The notes beneath the pieces are model-generated. The model ran no database searches and was not told the origin of the DNA. It was given only the letters and a program-made list of their open reading frames with translations. Position numbers and translations under genes: made by a program. Positions 1 through 12,040 of a stretch of DNA of 64,000 nt are shown here, in pieces. The stretch comes from Paulownia fortunei (lineage: Eukaryota; Streptophyta; Magnoliopsida; Lamiales; Paulowniaceae), in the NCBI GenBank assembly GCA_019321725.1, contig CM033105.1, positions 17,081,861 through 17,145,860 of the forward strand, written 5' to 3'. Position 1 is the stretch's first letter. The number at the start of each line of letters is the position of its first letter.

Positions 1-478
1 AGTCTAGACACCCAAAAGACCTAGCGAATGCGTCTAGGCATACAAAAGACCTAGCGAACGCGTCTAGGCACCTAAAGACCTGACAACTACATCCAGGCAA
101 TACAAAGACCTAGCGAATGCATCTAGGCACCAAAAAGACCTAGCGAATGTGTATAGGCACACAAAAGACCTAGCGAATGCGTCTAGGCACCTAAAGACCT
201 GACGACTACGTCTAGGCAACATAAAGACCTAGCGAATGAGTCTAGGCACCCAAAAGACCTAACAAATGCGTCTAGGCACACAAAAGACCTATTGAATGCG
301 TTTAGGGACCCCAAAGACCTAGCGAATGTGTCTAGGCACACAAAAGACCTAATGAATGCGTTTAGGCACATAAAGACCTAACGATTGCATCCAGGCAACA
401 CAATACTCTAGCGAATGCATCTAGGCACCCTATGGACCTAAAAAATGTGTCTAGGTACTCAAAAGTCTAGTGATCATG
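1..478. repeat. Minisatellite with ~30-bp unit
   Basis: About sixteen head-to-tail copies of a roughly 30-bp unit run from the window edge. The core is CCTAGCGAATGCGTCTAGG, followed by a short A-rich spacer (CACACAAAAGA and variants). Single-base variants separate copies, and some carry a diverged form (CTGACGACTACGTCTAGG). The array is probably longer than what is seen, since it starts at base 1. No coding frame is preserved across copies with a recognisable product. Arrays like this are common in the 3' untranslated part of Tat/Ogre-type retrotransposons; that origin is inference. Confidence 0.9.
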
Positions 479-483
479 TCTAA

Positions 484-830
484 AAGAGAAGCTTATGCAC
501 CTTCGCACCTTCGCGTCCTAAGATGAACAAGTCGTCTATGTACCCTCAAGAAGAAGGTCATGCGTCCTCTAGAAGAGGTCACACAATTTCGCACCCTTAG
601 AAAGAGCTCACACACCATCGTGATCCTAGGAGAAGCTTACACATCTCTACATTCCTAGGAAGAGTTCATATACCTTCGTACCCCAATAGGAGTTCTGCGC
701 TATTATCTCCTAGGAGGAGCTTCCGCATCATCGCACCTTCGCATCTAAAGAGGAGGTAACCACCTATGTACACCCAAGAGGAGCTCGTGCACCTTCGGAT
801 CCCCAAGAGGAGTGATCCTCTAGTAGCACT
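484..830. repeat. Degenerate tandem repeat, ~35-40-bp period
   Basis: This stretch repeats the motifs CCTAGGAGGAGCTT and CACCTTCGCA at irregular 30-45-bp spacing, with much divergence between copies. It follows the 30-bp minisatellite directly but has a different unit, so two unlike tandem arrays sit side by side. I see no gene in it. Confidence 0.65.
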
Positions 831-1340
831 TCAACAGGCTGCCCTCTAGCATTCTGAACTACATCACACGACAATGACCTTTGCTCGTTGCACTTTCAAG
901 GGGAAAGAAGGCCTACCACCTTACTTGCGCTGACATACGTCAGTGTCACATCAATCATCACTACTTCTCTTACCCCGAAGAGGTGGCACACCCTTTCCAC
1001 TAGAAGGGTACGAAGAGCCAGACTCTGAGAAATTACATAAATGAAGAAGCATTAGATGCTAGAAAGAAGCGAAAGCATTAAAAATGCTAAGTAGATTAAC
1101 CATGCATCCAATAAAGAAAAAAGGGCTAAATAATCTGAGTCCATTAATGCATAAATGTGTGTTGATACCATGACGTCCATGAGGCAACTACAAGTAGAGG
1201 GCTCACCAAATACATACATCAACCTAGCTAGACCTCGAGATGGAGAAAGCGATGACCTCGCTTTCGGACTTGACATGACAATTCCAACCAACTTCTTAAC
1301 TAGAGGAAACAATCCAATGCCAAAGCGATGCAGAGATGAC
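831..1340. other. Non-coding stretch, no gene recognised
   Basis: No open frame here resembles a known protein; the short frames in it lack similarity I can recognise. It contains one near-palindromic ACGT-core site at 930-943 (CTGACATACGTCAG). The base composition is less AT-rich than the DNA to the right. It may belong to the untranslated region or LTR of the retroelement that also holds the flanking tandem repeats, but this cannot be shown from the sequence. Confidence 0.4.
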
Positions 1341-1483
1341 AATTGACAATTACAACACGCTCATACTATGCTCGACCTGCACATATGTTGTGCTCAACCT
1401 GCGCTCGACAAGCTCGCATGACCTATGCATGTGTTCTCTCAAACTACGTTCTACAAGCTCGCGTATCTACGTACTCGACCAAT
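1341..1483. repeat. Short 'GCTCGACCTGCGC' repeats, left flank of Copia-1
   Basis: Imperfect copies of TGCTCAACCTGCGCTCGACA-like words recur here. Very similar words recur at 31207-31450, on the other side of the Copia-1 element. The two stretches therefore look like one repeat block split by the Copia-1 insertion. Confidence 0.55.
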
Positions 1484-3654
1484 TGTAGGGTTTGCATGAT
1501 CCTGAGAAACGTATACGCAGCGGAATTTAAAAATTTTCAAAAATATAAATATATATTATATCACATGTAATTAAAATGAATCCCAAAACCCTTTTGCGAT
1601 TATTCAGTTGTACATTTTCTGATAGTTAAAGTAAGAAAGTTTCAGAAACTCTTACCTTGATTTGCACTCCGGCTGATGTAGGGATTGAAACGATTCAAAT
1701 CGTTATCCTTGCATGAAAGTATTTCCATGTTCTTCTATTCAAAACCCATTTGATTGAGATCTGATTCACTTCTACGATCCCAAATGTTATCCCTCTAACG
1801 ATATCTACACATTGGATGCCCACTCATAACCGAATCCTTTGCTAGTAGTTTTTAATTCGATAATTCTATCCCAAAATAATTTTATTTGGAACAAGAACAT
1901 ACTAACAATTAGTGTTTTAGGTGTTTAATTTAATTCTTAATTTAATAATTGAATCAAGAATTAAACTTGATAAAAGGTTGGTGAACTTTTTAGAGATTGA
2001 AAGGAAAGGAAAGATGAATTTTTGGAGATAAAGAAAACTATTTTTCTTCAAGAGAGAGGGGGTGTTTTCTATGTTTTTTCTTCACAAAAATCTGCAATAA
2101 AATCACCATAAAAACATCTAAGAAGATTATCAATAAAAGCTACCACAAGTTCTTTTCATGTAGGACTCTTTTTCCTTTCTTATCTCCAACTCTTTTAGTA
2201 AGTTTACTTATCCTATAAGGCCTTTCCTTTTTCCTTATTACCTATTAGAAATTGAATTCCCAACTCAACTTCCTTTAGAAATTGAATTCCCAATCCAATT
2301 TTCTGATGGGCTTCTTACAAGCTCACACCTAATGGGCATATGCCTAAGTAATCAATTAGGTCCCACTTTAATTGATCCAATTAATTAAATTAATTTATTT
2401 AATTAATTAGGCTCATTTTAATTAATTGATCCAATCAATTAATTAAATATTCCAATTGGGCTCCCTAATCCAACTAGATCTGATCAATTAATCTAATTAA
2501 TTAATTAAATTAATTCCACACTTGAATTAATTTAACCCCCATTAATTAATCACATTAATTAATTTAATCCAACACTTGGAATAATTTCTAAGTTAGAAAT
2601 GGACTTGTCCAAATTTTGTGTGTGATCCTTTAGGTTCACTTTAAACTAACCGTGGGGTCACAACTCTTGTGACTTAGTTGAATAATTAATTATTCTGATT
2701 AATTAATCCAATTAATTAATTCTCTTGGAATTAACTCATTAATTCTAAGAACTCACATGACATGGGAAACACCTAACAATGCATCATGACTCCTAGTCTA
2801 AGGTGAAAGTGCTAACCTATTTTAATTACGAATATCATGTAAGTACGGTTCTTCCATCATCTATTCCTCCCGATTGAGCCTAGGGCTTGGATGTTAAGTC
2901 GAAACCTTATTAGCTCAATGACTATATTTTCATTCCTAGTAGCTTGACTCGATAATGAATAATTTGAAAACCCCACGTCTAATTTCCATCCAACCTTGGC
3001 CAAGGATTTTAGAGTCAAGTACAGTGGAACACATATAAGATTCACCTATTCATCTAGATAGGTGACGATTCATTTGTTAGTCACTCATTAATCTACATAC
3101 ATGAAGATGTTATACCTAATATAAACCCCTTGTGATTGTCATATAATCGAATGCATAAGGTTACCATGGTTCCAAGGACTAATTCTTGCACTATCGTAAT
3201 GAGAAAATTTCTATTCGATAATAAAATATTTCCAATTAGGAATTTTCAAGTGGGGTTGTTCAGTGTACTTGTTCCTAGCAAGCACCCATAATACATGCAC
3301 TAGTATCTCCACACCAATATCTATGGAACGATGCATCCTCCTTTCGAGCCTGCATTGTATACGCAAGTCTTAATGAGATCATTGATCGCAAGTCTCAATG
3401 AGATCATTGATGTCCCATCTCATTGATCCTTGACTTGGAACATTTTAAGATCACAGCCTTAGAGACATATTCCACGATCACCATCATATGCGCAACTACG
3501 CCTTATAGCTATGTGTGATCTAAGAACTTTATATAATTCTTATGATGAATTTAAGATAAAAATTGCCATTTAAATGATATTAATATAAATAAGAATGATT
3601 TACAAGAGTATAAGAACAACCAGATCAATTGGCTCACCGATCACTACTGTAACA
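1484..3654 (-). repeat. Copia-1 3' LTR (2.17 kb)
   Basis: Read on the minus strand this LTR begins TGTTACAGTAGTG at 3654 and ends CCCTACA at 1484, the usual TG...CA ends. It aligns along its whole length with 29046-31206; shared landmarks are the 'CGCATATGATGGTGATCG' segment, the AT-rich TTAATTAA-rich middle and the 'CCGGAGTGCAAATCAAGG' segment near the end. Differences between the two copies are frequent, so the element is old. A polypurine tract abuts it at 3655, which makes it the 3' LTR. Confidence 0.85.
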
Positions 3655-3668
3655 ATTTCCCACTTGCC
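3655..3668 (-). promoter_or_regulatory. Copia-1 polypurine tract
   Basis: Sense (minus) strand reads GGCAAGTGGGAAAT immediately before the 3' LTR start. Copia-2 has the equivalent GGGCAAGTGAGAGAT at 26596-26610. This is the plus-strand primer site for reverse transcription in LTR elements. Confidence 0.7.
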
Positions 3669-4546
3669 ATAGAGATAATTACCATCGTATTAAGATCCAA
3701 ATTCCCCAGATGTCCTTTAAATACTTATCTAAAGGGTTAAATCAGTGGCTCCACTATGTTTTCTGCCAAGGCAAATCTTTCCACGCTGATGTTGCCTCTA
3801 CCAATGATTTTCAGAATCACGCTATCGCTAATCTATTTTTGCTTGGATCCTTTGATGAGACCTTGGCTTCTTTGCTTGTGCAATAGGCTCCATTGTTATT
3901 GCAGTACTCCAGTACTCAATCAATAATGGTTGGAACTACATCTAACACTTGGATTAAGTTCCTTATCCAAACAATCCATTTTTACAGTATCGTATGCCCA
4001 GATGTATTCAATCATAGTGGTGGAATCCACAGTTGTTACAAGCTTGGAACTCTTTTCAACTAACCGTCCCACCATTTAGGATGAACACAAATTTAGACAT
4101 AGACTTCAAGTCATCTACTTTAGACTAAAAACTAGATGAAGCATCTAAGTTTCAATTCTCCATAACCATACTCCAAGATGAAATTCTTAGTCCTTTATAA
4201 GTACTAAATATCGTCTTTACGGCTTCCAATGCTTTTCGTATCGAATTAATTGATATTTGCTCGTAACACTCAGAGCATTTCTGATATCAAATCATGTACG
4301 TAGATTTGCATATTTTATGCTTTCTTTCAAGGATGCATAAAATATGTGAGTCATTATTTCTCTTTCTCTGAGAAGTCTTTGGGGACGAGGACTTCGAAAG
4401 AAAAATCCCATGACTCATAAACAAGAATCTCTCCTAGGATTCTTCCATGCTAAATCATTTTAGCATCTAATCTATGTACTTAGATTTAGGATAGTGCAAA
4501 CATAATTTCATATCTATCTCCATAAATCTCAATCCCCAATCCCTAG

Positions 4547-4551
4547 GATGC
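4547..4551. repeat. Target-site duplication GATGC (left copy)
   Basis: GATGC at 4547-4551 abuts the TG end of Athila-1, and an identical GATGC lies at 15870-15874 just past its CA end. This is a standard 5-bp duplication made by an LTR-element integrase. Confidence 0.9.
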
Positions 4552-6571
4552 TGCTCGGTTGTCGTAGGCCTACTAAATTTAAATATTACTCTTCAATAAT
4601 TTTTTAATGAGTATAGTACGAGTAAGAGTTGATCTCATGAGGATCAATGCTAATTTATTTACTATCAACTTAACTAACTAAGAATTTTAACTTCAAAATT
4701 ACTAATCTAAAACTAAGACTTCAACAAGCAAACTCTAGAAATAAACAACAAATGCTTGGAGGGGGGTTGAGTTGATTAACTAAGTCACAAAAATTAAAAC
4801 TAATTAAAATATAAATCAATCAAAATCAAAACAACAATCAACAATCGATTAAAGTAGGTTGAGGTTTCATTCGCCACCACTAGACAATGAGTTTTAATTT
4901 CATATCAATATTATGAACAATTTGCCAATAAAATTATCAATCGTAGGTAATAACAAGCTCTACTACCCCAATCTTTCCTTAGTTTCTCGTTAGATAGAAC
5001 AAGCTCTCTATCTAATTCTCTACCCACCAAACAACCTAGAACAAGATCTCTAGATTTAATCTAATTGATGCATTAAAATAGGAAAGATAGATTGATCTAA
5101 GGAACAACCACACAAGCTCGGGTCATTTAACTTAGGTTATGTTTTCCATTGCAATTAACAAAAATATCCCATAATCATTAATCACAATTTACTACACATG
5201 ATTAGAAATTCAAGACAATTACGGATTTAAAATTTCTAATCTAGTTGTAAGGAATTCTCAAACCCGATTTGGTTGCGCACCCAAACAAAGCAAGAAAATA
5301 CCCATAAGACATTAATTATAGAAGAACATAAACAACCTCAATTGGGAAATTGATAAAAAATATCAAACATTCAATTACAAAAACTTATGTCTAGTGCTTT
5401 GAAATCAACCTCAACTAATAAAGAAGTTTAGCCTAACATGATAAGAAATGACAAGAGAATAAAAATTAGCAATATTGGGAATCAAAGAAACTTATTGGTT
5501 GAAGAAGATAGTTGAGGTTGATGGTGGATTATGGATGTCTCCTCCTTCAAGCCTTTTCCACTTTTTCTTCCTTGAAGCTCCAAAATCCCAAGAGTGCTTT
5601 CAAAATATGAATGATGTAGAGAGTGAGTGAATTTGAAAAATTGATGTTTGTGTTGAGATGAAAGTCTGTTTTTATAAAGTATGAGATGGTGATTTGATTT
5701 GGTGTAAAGTGTGTAAGGTGTGTTGTGCATTTGGTGTAAAGTGTATAAGGTGTGTTGTGCATTTGGTGTAAAGAGTGTAAAGTGTATTGTGTATTTGGTA
5801 TAAAGTAAGTAATGTGTGTGGTATGATATATGTATCTAGTGTATACATATCATAAGCATATGTCAAAAGGTGTAAAGGATTCTTGCCACCACTCCAACCA
5901 AAAACATCAGTTTTGTCACATGGATAGCACCTAAGTGCTATAATATGGCGCCTAGGTGCCATATTTTTCGAAAAGGGCAGTAAGCACGATGCTTAGGCGC
6001 TGAAAACAGGGCGCCTAGGAGCCAATGCTACTGTTTTTTTTCTTCTACAAAATGGCTGTCTGACACTGTATATCCCCTTTCAACTAATATTTGACCTCTT
6101 TATAAGCTGAATTGGCCTTTGTTGTCTTCATAAGAATTGTATCCCTATCTATTATCTCTCTGTAGCCACTTGATCAGATCAATATCACATTTGTGGAGAG
6201 AGTTATGCTAGATATACAAAGACTGCCATATCTGGAAGTTTTAGTGCATGTTTGACTCTTTAACCAAATTTTACTCTTTGAAATCAATTGAATTGGCGAA
6301 CGTTAACAACATAAAAGTTGTATATACATCTCTTATCTTTCCAATAAGACAATAATCAGGTCAATTGAGCTTTAGATCAGACTTTTATGCCCAAAATACT
6401 AACACTGCCGTAGTGGAACCGTGTCAATTTCATTTTGGCTCATTTTCGATCTTTTCATTCTCAAACTCCTATCACACGCAAAACATTAATAAAAACCTAT
6501 TATTAACAAGAAAAAAACAAAGAAGATATAGAAGAATTGATACAAATAAATATAAAAATATGCACTTATCA
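4552..6571 (-). repeat. Athila-1 3' LTR
   Basis: Starts TGCTCGGTTGTCGTAGG and ends ATGCACTTATCA in plus-strand orientation; these are the two ends also seen at 13827 and 15869. Open frames of 60-96 codons in it (minus strand, 5482-5962) are low-complexity translations of the internal repeats and are not genes. Confidence 0.9.
5693..5822. repeat. 32-bp tandem repeat in Athila-1 3' LTR
   Basis: Four imperfect copies of a 32-bp unit with core ATTTGGTGTAAAGTGTGTAA. The same array with independent point changes is at 14968-15095 in the other LTR, so it predates this insertion. Confidence 0.85.
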
Positions 6572-6583
6572 AATTCCCCCACA
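6572..6583 (-). promoter_or_regulatory. Athila-1 polypurine tract
   Basis: Minus-strand TGTGGGGGAATT directly abuts the 3' LTR boundary at 6571. Its position fixes the element's orientation and marks the plus-strand priming site. Confidence 0.8.
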
Positions 6584-8033
6584 CTTAATCTTTGCTCGTC
6601 CTTGAGCAAACCTAAAACAAGACATAAACACAAACAAAGCTAATCCACTTTTGTAGGAAATCACGATTGCATTTAGCATATACAACAAGTCTTTAAACCC
6701 CTAAGTGGATCATAGAGGACGAGTTGTAGTCTCGTGAGGGCTTTTAGTGGTGATACCCACAAACATCTATGACCTTTAACTTCCAACGATTAATTCTCAG
6801 GGAGCAACGAAGTAATATGATAATAAAATCAAATAAGTGTTGAATTTAACCCTTAGTTATTCAAAAGTTAATAAATTTCCACAACAATCATACTCAAGTA
6901 TGTATGTGAATAGCCATTATCAATAGTGATGAAACCATACATGATTCAAATAAGTGAATTCCCATTGAACCTCACAAAAGCTATCACCCGATTTCTAATA
7001 AAAGAGTCGAACATCATAGGCTCTTCCTTTAGCACATATCTCCACTACACCGAAGGTACCACATGAAATCAAAAGGTCTAAAACAATGATTGTAATGGGG
7101 CCAAGGGGTAGTGTGTGGATGCAACAAAAATTCTAAAAACTTCATAAAATGAGAAACATAAATTTCATCAAGGAATGATCCTCATAATCCACAAGTTTCA
7201 ATATTGGGGCCTAATATCATTGTGTTGGACCATTCTTTATCATTCTCATCAACTTTGCATTATCCCATTTGTAGTTGCAACTCACAATAATTTTTTTTTT
7301 TGGCAACTTTCTTTTTTCTTTTTTTTTGTTTAACTCCCCCACACTTATCTTCTATTTCAACCCAAATTTCTTTTGCAAGCTCACCTTATTATTGAAGTGT
7401 CTCTCAAGTTCCAATTCATTTTTAGAACAAGGGTAGGATAATAGTGTATTTAGGCTAGGTAAGAAGATATGGTTACCAATAAAATAGCTTATTCAATAAA
7501 AGGTTCAAAGTGGCTCACTATGAGAGATGTTCTTCTTGGAACATCATAAGGGGAACAAGTTAATTTGGCCATGGTGCTAGAAAGCCTAGTGCTTTAATCA
7601 TTTTTCAAGTGATGCTCAATCAGTCGTTCGCTTTGATAGACCTCCGAAAGAGTTCTAATATTCAACTTCCACTTGTTGAAACCTAAGTAATAATTAAAGT
7701 AAGGGTATAATAACTACTTATTTTGACATGCTTGTTTCCATACCAAAGAACATAGCTATTTGTGCAAAAAGAGTTGAGTATGTTCATCACAAAAAATAAA
7801 TCAATCCAAGAATAACATCAAGGTCTAAAACAACACCTATCGTCAAACACAACCATGTCATTCATGCTCAATTCTCATCATAGAAGTTGAAAGAACACCT
7901 AGGACTCAAAAATTTAAAACCAAGACATAAATAAAACAAAACAAGAAAAAATAATAATAAAAAAAACATATAAGTCCTAAATCCTTTCCCCAACACTTAA
8001 TTCTTACATTCTCCTCAATGTAAGCCTAAACTA
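6584..8033 (-). other. Athila-1 3' non-coding region
   Basis: About 1.45 kb between the integrase end and the 3' LTR. No frame over 60 codons is recognisable in the sense direction. Athila relatives often carry an envelope-like frame here; none is visible, so it was lost or never present in this family. A long T-rich run lies at 7290-7328. Confidence 0.65.
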
Positions 8034-9535
8034 CTAAAATAAAGAATTAAATGCAATATGGTTGGATTGGTATACACAAACAAAGCAAAATAAAAGAACT
8101 ATATAAAATAAAATAGATAGAAAGAAAAAAGAGTGAGAGTTAGAAAGATCAAATCTGTGATTGTAAGCTCTCAATTTCTTCTTTTCCGTCTGTTGGGTTG
8201 CCTCCCAATAAGCGCTTGGTTTAACGTCCTTAGCCCGACAACGTCTTTTTTTTGACTCATCAACATAAGTTGGCTCATAAATGATGGTCTCATCTACATT
8301 CTCCGATTGAAAATCCTCGTAGTAAGGTTTCAACCTATGGCCATTAACTTTGAATATCTTGTCTGTCTTCCAACTTCGTATTTCAACTGCACAATGAGGA
8401 AAGATATTAGAAACAATAAAAGGACCAACCCAACGAGAGCGTAATTTACCCAGAAATAACTTAAGACGTGAATGAAATAGAAGAACTTTTTGACCAATGA
8501 CAAAGTCTTTTCTAGAAATCATATATTTCTAGAAATTATACTCTAGATGTGAATGAAATGCCTTAGTCTTCTTTTTATAGATCTAAGAATTTTCATAGGC
8601 ATCATTAATAATCTTCTCAAGCTCTTGGAGTTGTAATTTCCTTTGTTCCCCTGCTGCATCTATCTCTATGTTGCATTATTTCATTGCCCACCATGCTTTA
8701 TGCTCTAGCTCTACTGGGAGGTGACAAGATTCTCCATAAACTAACTGATAGGGGGACATGCCAATGGGAGTTTTGTAAGCTATTCGATATGCCCATAAGG
8801 CATCATCAAGGCGAATACTCCAATCTTTTCTATTCATTTTAACCGTTTTCTCAAAGATAGACTTGATCTCCCTATTAGACACATCCACTTGCCCACTTGT
8901 TTGTGGATGGTATGATGTGGAAACTCGACATGTGATGTTATACTTCTTGAAAAGAGCTTCCACTGACCTATTGCAAAAGTGGGTGCCTTTATCGCTAATC
9001 ATAGCCCGGGGTGTGCCAAACCTTGCAAAAATGTGAGACTTGACAAAATGTACAACAATTTTTGAATCATTATCTGAGTGGCTTTGACTTCCACCCACTT
9101 TGAGACATAATCGACAATAAGAATAATGTAAAGATTATCAAAAGAAAGAGAAAATGGGCCCATGAAATTAATGCCCCAAACATAAAAAATTTCAACAATA
9201 AGTATAGGAGTTTGTGGCATTTGATTCCTAGGTTCCAAGTTACCCGTCCTTCGACACCAATCACAAGACTTACAATGGTGATAGGCATCCTTGAATAATG
9301 AGGGCCAATAGAAACCACTTTCAAGCACCTTAAGGGCAGTCTGTTTTGGTCCAAAATGTCCACCACATGCAAGTGAATGATAAAATTTTAGAATGGAAAT
9401 AAAATCACTTTCATGCACGCACCTCCTTATCACTTGATCAGAAAAATTCTTCCAAAGGTATGGATCATCCCAAATGTAGTATTTAGCATTACTCTTGATC
9501 TTCTCTTTTTGTGCCTTAGTCAATTCATCCAACAA
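8034..9535 (-). pseudogene. Athila-1 integrase (frameshifted)
   Basis: Three overlapping frames together cover an integrase. The 9535-8999 frame carries the N-terminal HHCC zinc-binding region (H...H then CKSCDWC) and the start of the catalytic core (WGINFMGPF). The 9098-8676 frame carries the rest of the core (ISDKGTHF and the [17 protein letters not shown] segment with its Asp and Glu). The 8522-8034 frame carries the C-terminal chromatin-facing part ([24 protein letters not shown]). The first catalytic Asp, normally WGID, is Asn here. Frameshifts separate all three. It would have inserted the cDNA into host DNA. Confidence 0.88.
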
Positions 9536-9571
9536 TTTCCTGGTGACTAAGAAATTAACAATGTCAGAATA

Positions 9572-11038
9572 CTAAGGGGCTGCCATACTCATTGCTAGAA
9601 GTTGCTCATCCGGGAAACCTTCGTTTAATGGCAATGAATCTTCCTCATGTACCAACCTACTAAGATGGTCCGCAACCAAGTTCTCGGACCCCTTTTTGTC
9701 CTTGATTTCCAAGTCAAACTCTTGCATAAGAAGGATCCATCGAATGAGTCGTGGCTTGGCATCCTTCTTGGTGAGCAAGTACCTAAGGGCTGCATGATCT
9801 GAATAAGCAATTACTTTTGCACTAATCAAATATGAACAAAATTTTTCTAAAGCAAAAATAACTGCCAAAAGTTCCTTTTCAGTGGTAGAATAATTGAGTT
9901 GGGCATCATTTAAAGTATGTGATGCATAGTAAATGGCATGAGGAGTTCGCCCTACTCGTTGCCCTAATACAGCACCAACTGCGTAGTCACTTGCATCGCA
10001 CATAAGTTTAAAAGGAAGTTCCCAATTTGGTGGTTGGATGATAGATGCTGAGGTGAGAAGTTCCTTAAGCTTGCTAAAAGCTGTCATGCAATTATCATCA
10101 AACTCAAAAGTCACATCTTTTTGAAGCAATCTACATAAGGGAAGTACTACTTTGGAAAAATCTTTAATAAACCTACGATAAAAACTTGCATGACCAAGAA
10201 AAGAGCGAATCTCCCTAACACTTGAGGGTGGGGGTAAGGAACGCACAAGATCAATCTTAGATTTATCAACCTCAATCCTTCTAGCAGAGATTACATGCCC
10301 CAACACTATCCCTTGATCAACTATAAAATAACATTTCTCCCAATTGAGCACAAAATTAGTTTCAATGCATCTTTGAAGTACAAGTATAAGGTTATCTAGG
10401 CATTTGTCAAATGAATCACCATAAACACTGAAATCATCCATGAATACCTTTATGATGTTCTCAATGTACTCAGAGAAAATGCTCACCATACACTTTTAAA
10501 ATGTGGCTGGTACATTACAAAGTCCGAATGGCATGCGCCGGTAGGCAAATGTACCGAATGGGCAAGTAAAGGTAGTCTTCTCTTGATCCTCTGAAGCAAT
10601 GACAATTTGATTATACCCTAAGTAGCCATTAAGAAAGCAATAATGATTATGACTGGATAATCGTTCAAGCATTTGATCAATAAAAGGTAAAGGAAAATGA
10701 TCTTTGCGAGTAGAAGAGTTAAGTTTTCTATAATCAATGCAAACTCGCTATCCGGTTTGAACTCTTTAAGGTACTAACTCTTGACAATCATTTTGTACTA
10801 CAGTGATGCCGGATTTCTTAGGAACCACTTGGACCGGGCTTAGCCACTTGCTATCCGAAATGGGGTAGATGACCCCAACATCAAGAAGCATTAATATCTC
10901 TTTCTTCACAACTTCCATCATGGACAGGTTTAATCGCCTTTGGGCCTCCCTCGTGGGTTTGGATCCTTCTTCTAGTGAAATTTGGTGCATGCACATAGAC
11001 GGGGCTAATTCCTTTAATATCGGAAATAGTCTATCCAA
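9572..11038 (-). pseudogene. Athila-1 reverse transcriptase and RNase H (broken)
   Basis: The 11038-10766 frame holds the RT N-terminus (LDVGVIYPISDSKWLSPVQ, then VVPKKSG). 10765-10490 is RT in broken frame, with FLNGYLGYNQI where a catalytic Asp is expected, and a TAA replacing a Gln codon just before 10489. The 10489-9572 frame has the FMDD catalytic box ([10 protein letters not shown]), the RT thumb ([15 protein letters not shown]), and a complete RNase H ([41 protein letters not shown]). The Asp-to-Asn change and the stops make it inactive. It once copied element RNA into DNA. Confidence 0.93.
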
Positions 11039-11039
11039 T

Positions 11040-11514
11040 AGCCATCACGGAGCACCCTAACAAGCTTAGCCTCTTGTGTATCGGTGAGATCTTTAGCAGT
11101 AATAACTGGAAGTGTTTCTTTCTCTCCTAAATACATATATTTGAGATACTCCGGGAGTGGTTTAAGCTCTAATGTAGGTGCCTGCACCACAGAAGGTAAA
11201 AGTCTCTCATTAGTCAATGATAAAGCAATGTAAGAGATATCATACTTTGTATTTTGTGAAAATGAGTCCAATCATTCCACTGCTTTCTCTACATTTTCCA
11301 ATAGTTGCATATCTATCTTTATCTCTTTCAAGTCCTCCATGTAAAGATTGTTCCTCAATGCAACATCCAATCCATCATTGCTAGTCAATTCAAACATTTG
11401 TTGGCTTATAAAATCAATAATATCAACTACAAAAATGGAATGCACATCACTAGGATACCTCATAGCTTCAAAAATATTAAATCTAATTATCTCACCATCA
11501 AATTCCATAGACAA
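11040..11514 (-). pseudogene. Athila-1 linker between protease and RT
   Basis: Minus-strand frames at 11514-11272 and 11271-11014 encode the region that joins protease to RT in Athila polyproteins, including EFDGEIIRFNIFEAMRYPSD and a LPEYLKYMYLGEKETLPVI segment that precedes RT. No catalytic motif lies here. A stop at 11272-11274 splits it. Confidence 0.6.
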
Positions 11515-11536
11515 TGTGCCATCATGAACATCAATT

Positions 11537-12013
11537 TTAGTCCGAGCTGTTTTTAGAAATGGTCTCCCTAAGAGAATGATCTATCATCTTCCATCTCAAG
11601 AATATAAAAATCAGGGGAAAAACCAATTCATTCACTTGTACCAAAACATCATCCACAACTCCTTTAGGGTATGCATTTAATCTATCCGCTAATTGAATAA
11701 CAACACCAGTTTTTTCTAAAGGGCTTAGATTTAAGGAAACATAAATAGTATATGGCATGACATTGATTGACGCACCTAAATCTAATATGAACTTTTCAAA
11801 CCTGGTATTACCAATGGTACAAGGGATGATGAAAGTGTCCGGATCCTTACACTTTGGAGGGAGTTTTCTTTGAAAAACCACTGAAACATTCGCCCCCACA
11901 CTTACTTTTTCATCCCCTCTCAACTTTTTTTTATTGGTGCACAACTGCTTGAGAAATTTGGCATAGCGAGGTACTTGCTTGATGTCATCAAGAAGAGGGA
12001 TGTTTACCTCCAC
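11537..12013 (-). pseudogene. Athila-1 aspartic protease domain
   Basis: A 158-residue frame with the retropepsin-like signature LDLGASINVMP (the family's D-L/S-G-A active-site loop) at about residues 77-87, preceded by the KCKDPDTFIIPCTIGN segment usual in Athila. It would have processed the Gag-Pol polyprotein. The frame is open but isolated from gag and RT by stops or shifts. Confidence 0.85.
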
Positions 12014-12040
12014 TTTTCAAACAATTTCAAGGATCTCATT

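Larger units (their letters stand above)
3655..4551 (-). pseudogene. Copia-1 RT C-terminus and RNase H (remnant)
   Basis: Read on the minus strand, this block aligns with 25830-26600 of Copia-2. It covers the end of reverse transcriptase and the RNase H domain, including the segment for an ADSTTEAEYIA-like motif and the NNGAIAQA-like segment. Multiple stops and frameshifts prevent translation. The left end joins the 3' LTR through the polypurine tract. The right end is cut at 4551 by Athila-1, and the coding alignment resumes at 15875 on the far side. Confidence 0.8.

Noticed and set aside
1..478. Regular ~30-bp repeats resembling a CRISPR array
   Set aside because: Units are head-to-tail without unique spacers, drift gradually, and lie in plant nuclear DNA; this is a minisatellite.
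1052..1346. 96-codon minus and 63-codon plus frames left of Copia-1
   Set aside because: Overlapping frames on opposite strands without recognisable motifs; no supporting context.
5482..5962. Minus-strand frames of 71-96 codons in the Athila-1 LTRs (also 14691-15180)
   Set aside because: Translations of 32-bp tandem repeats (HNTPYTLYTK units) inside an LTR, not genes.
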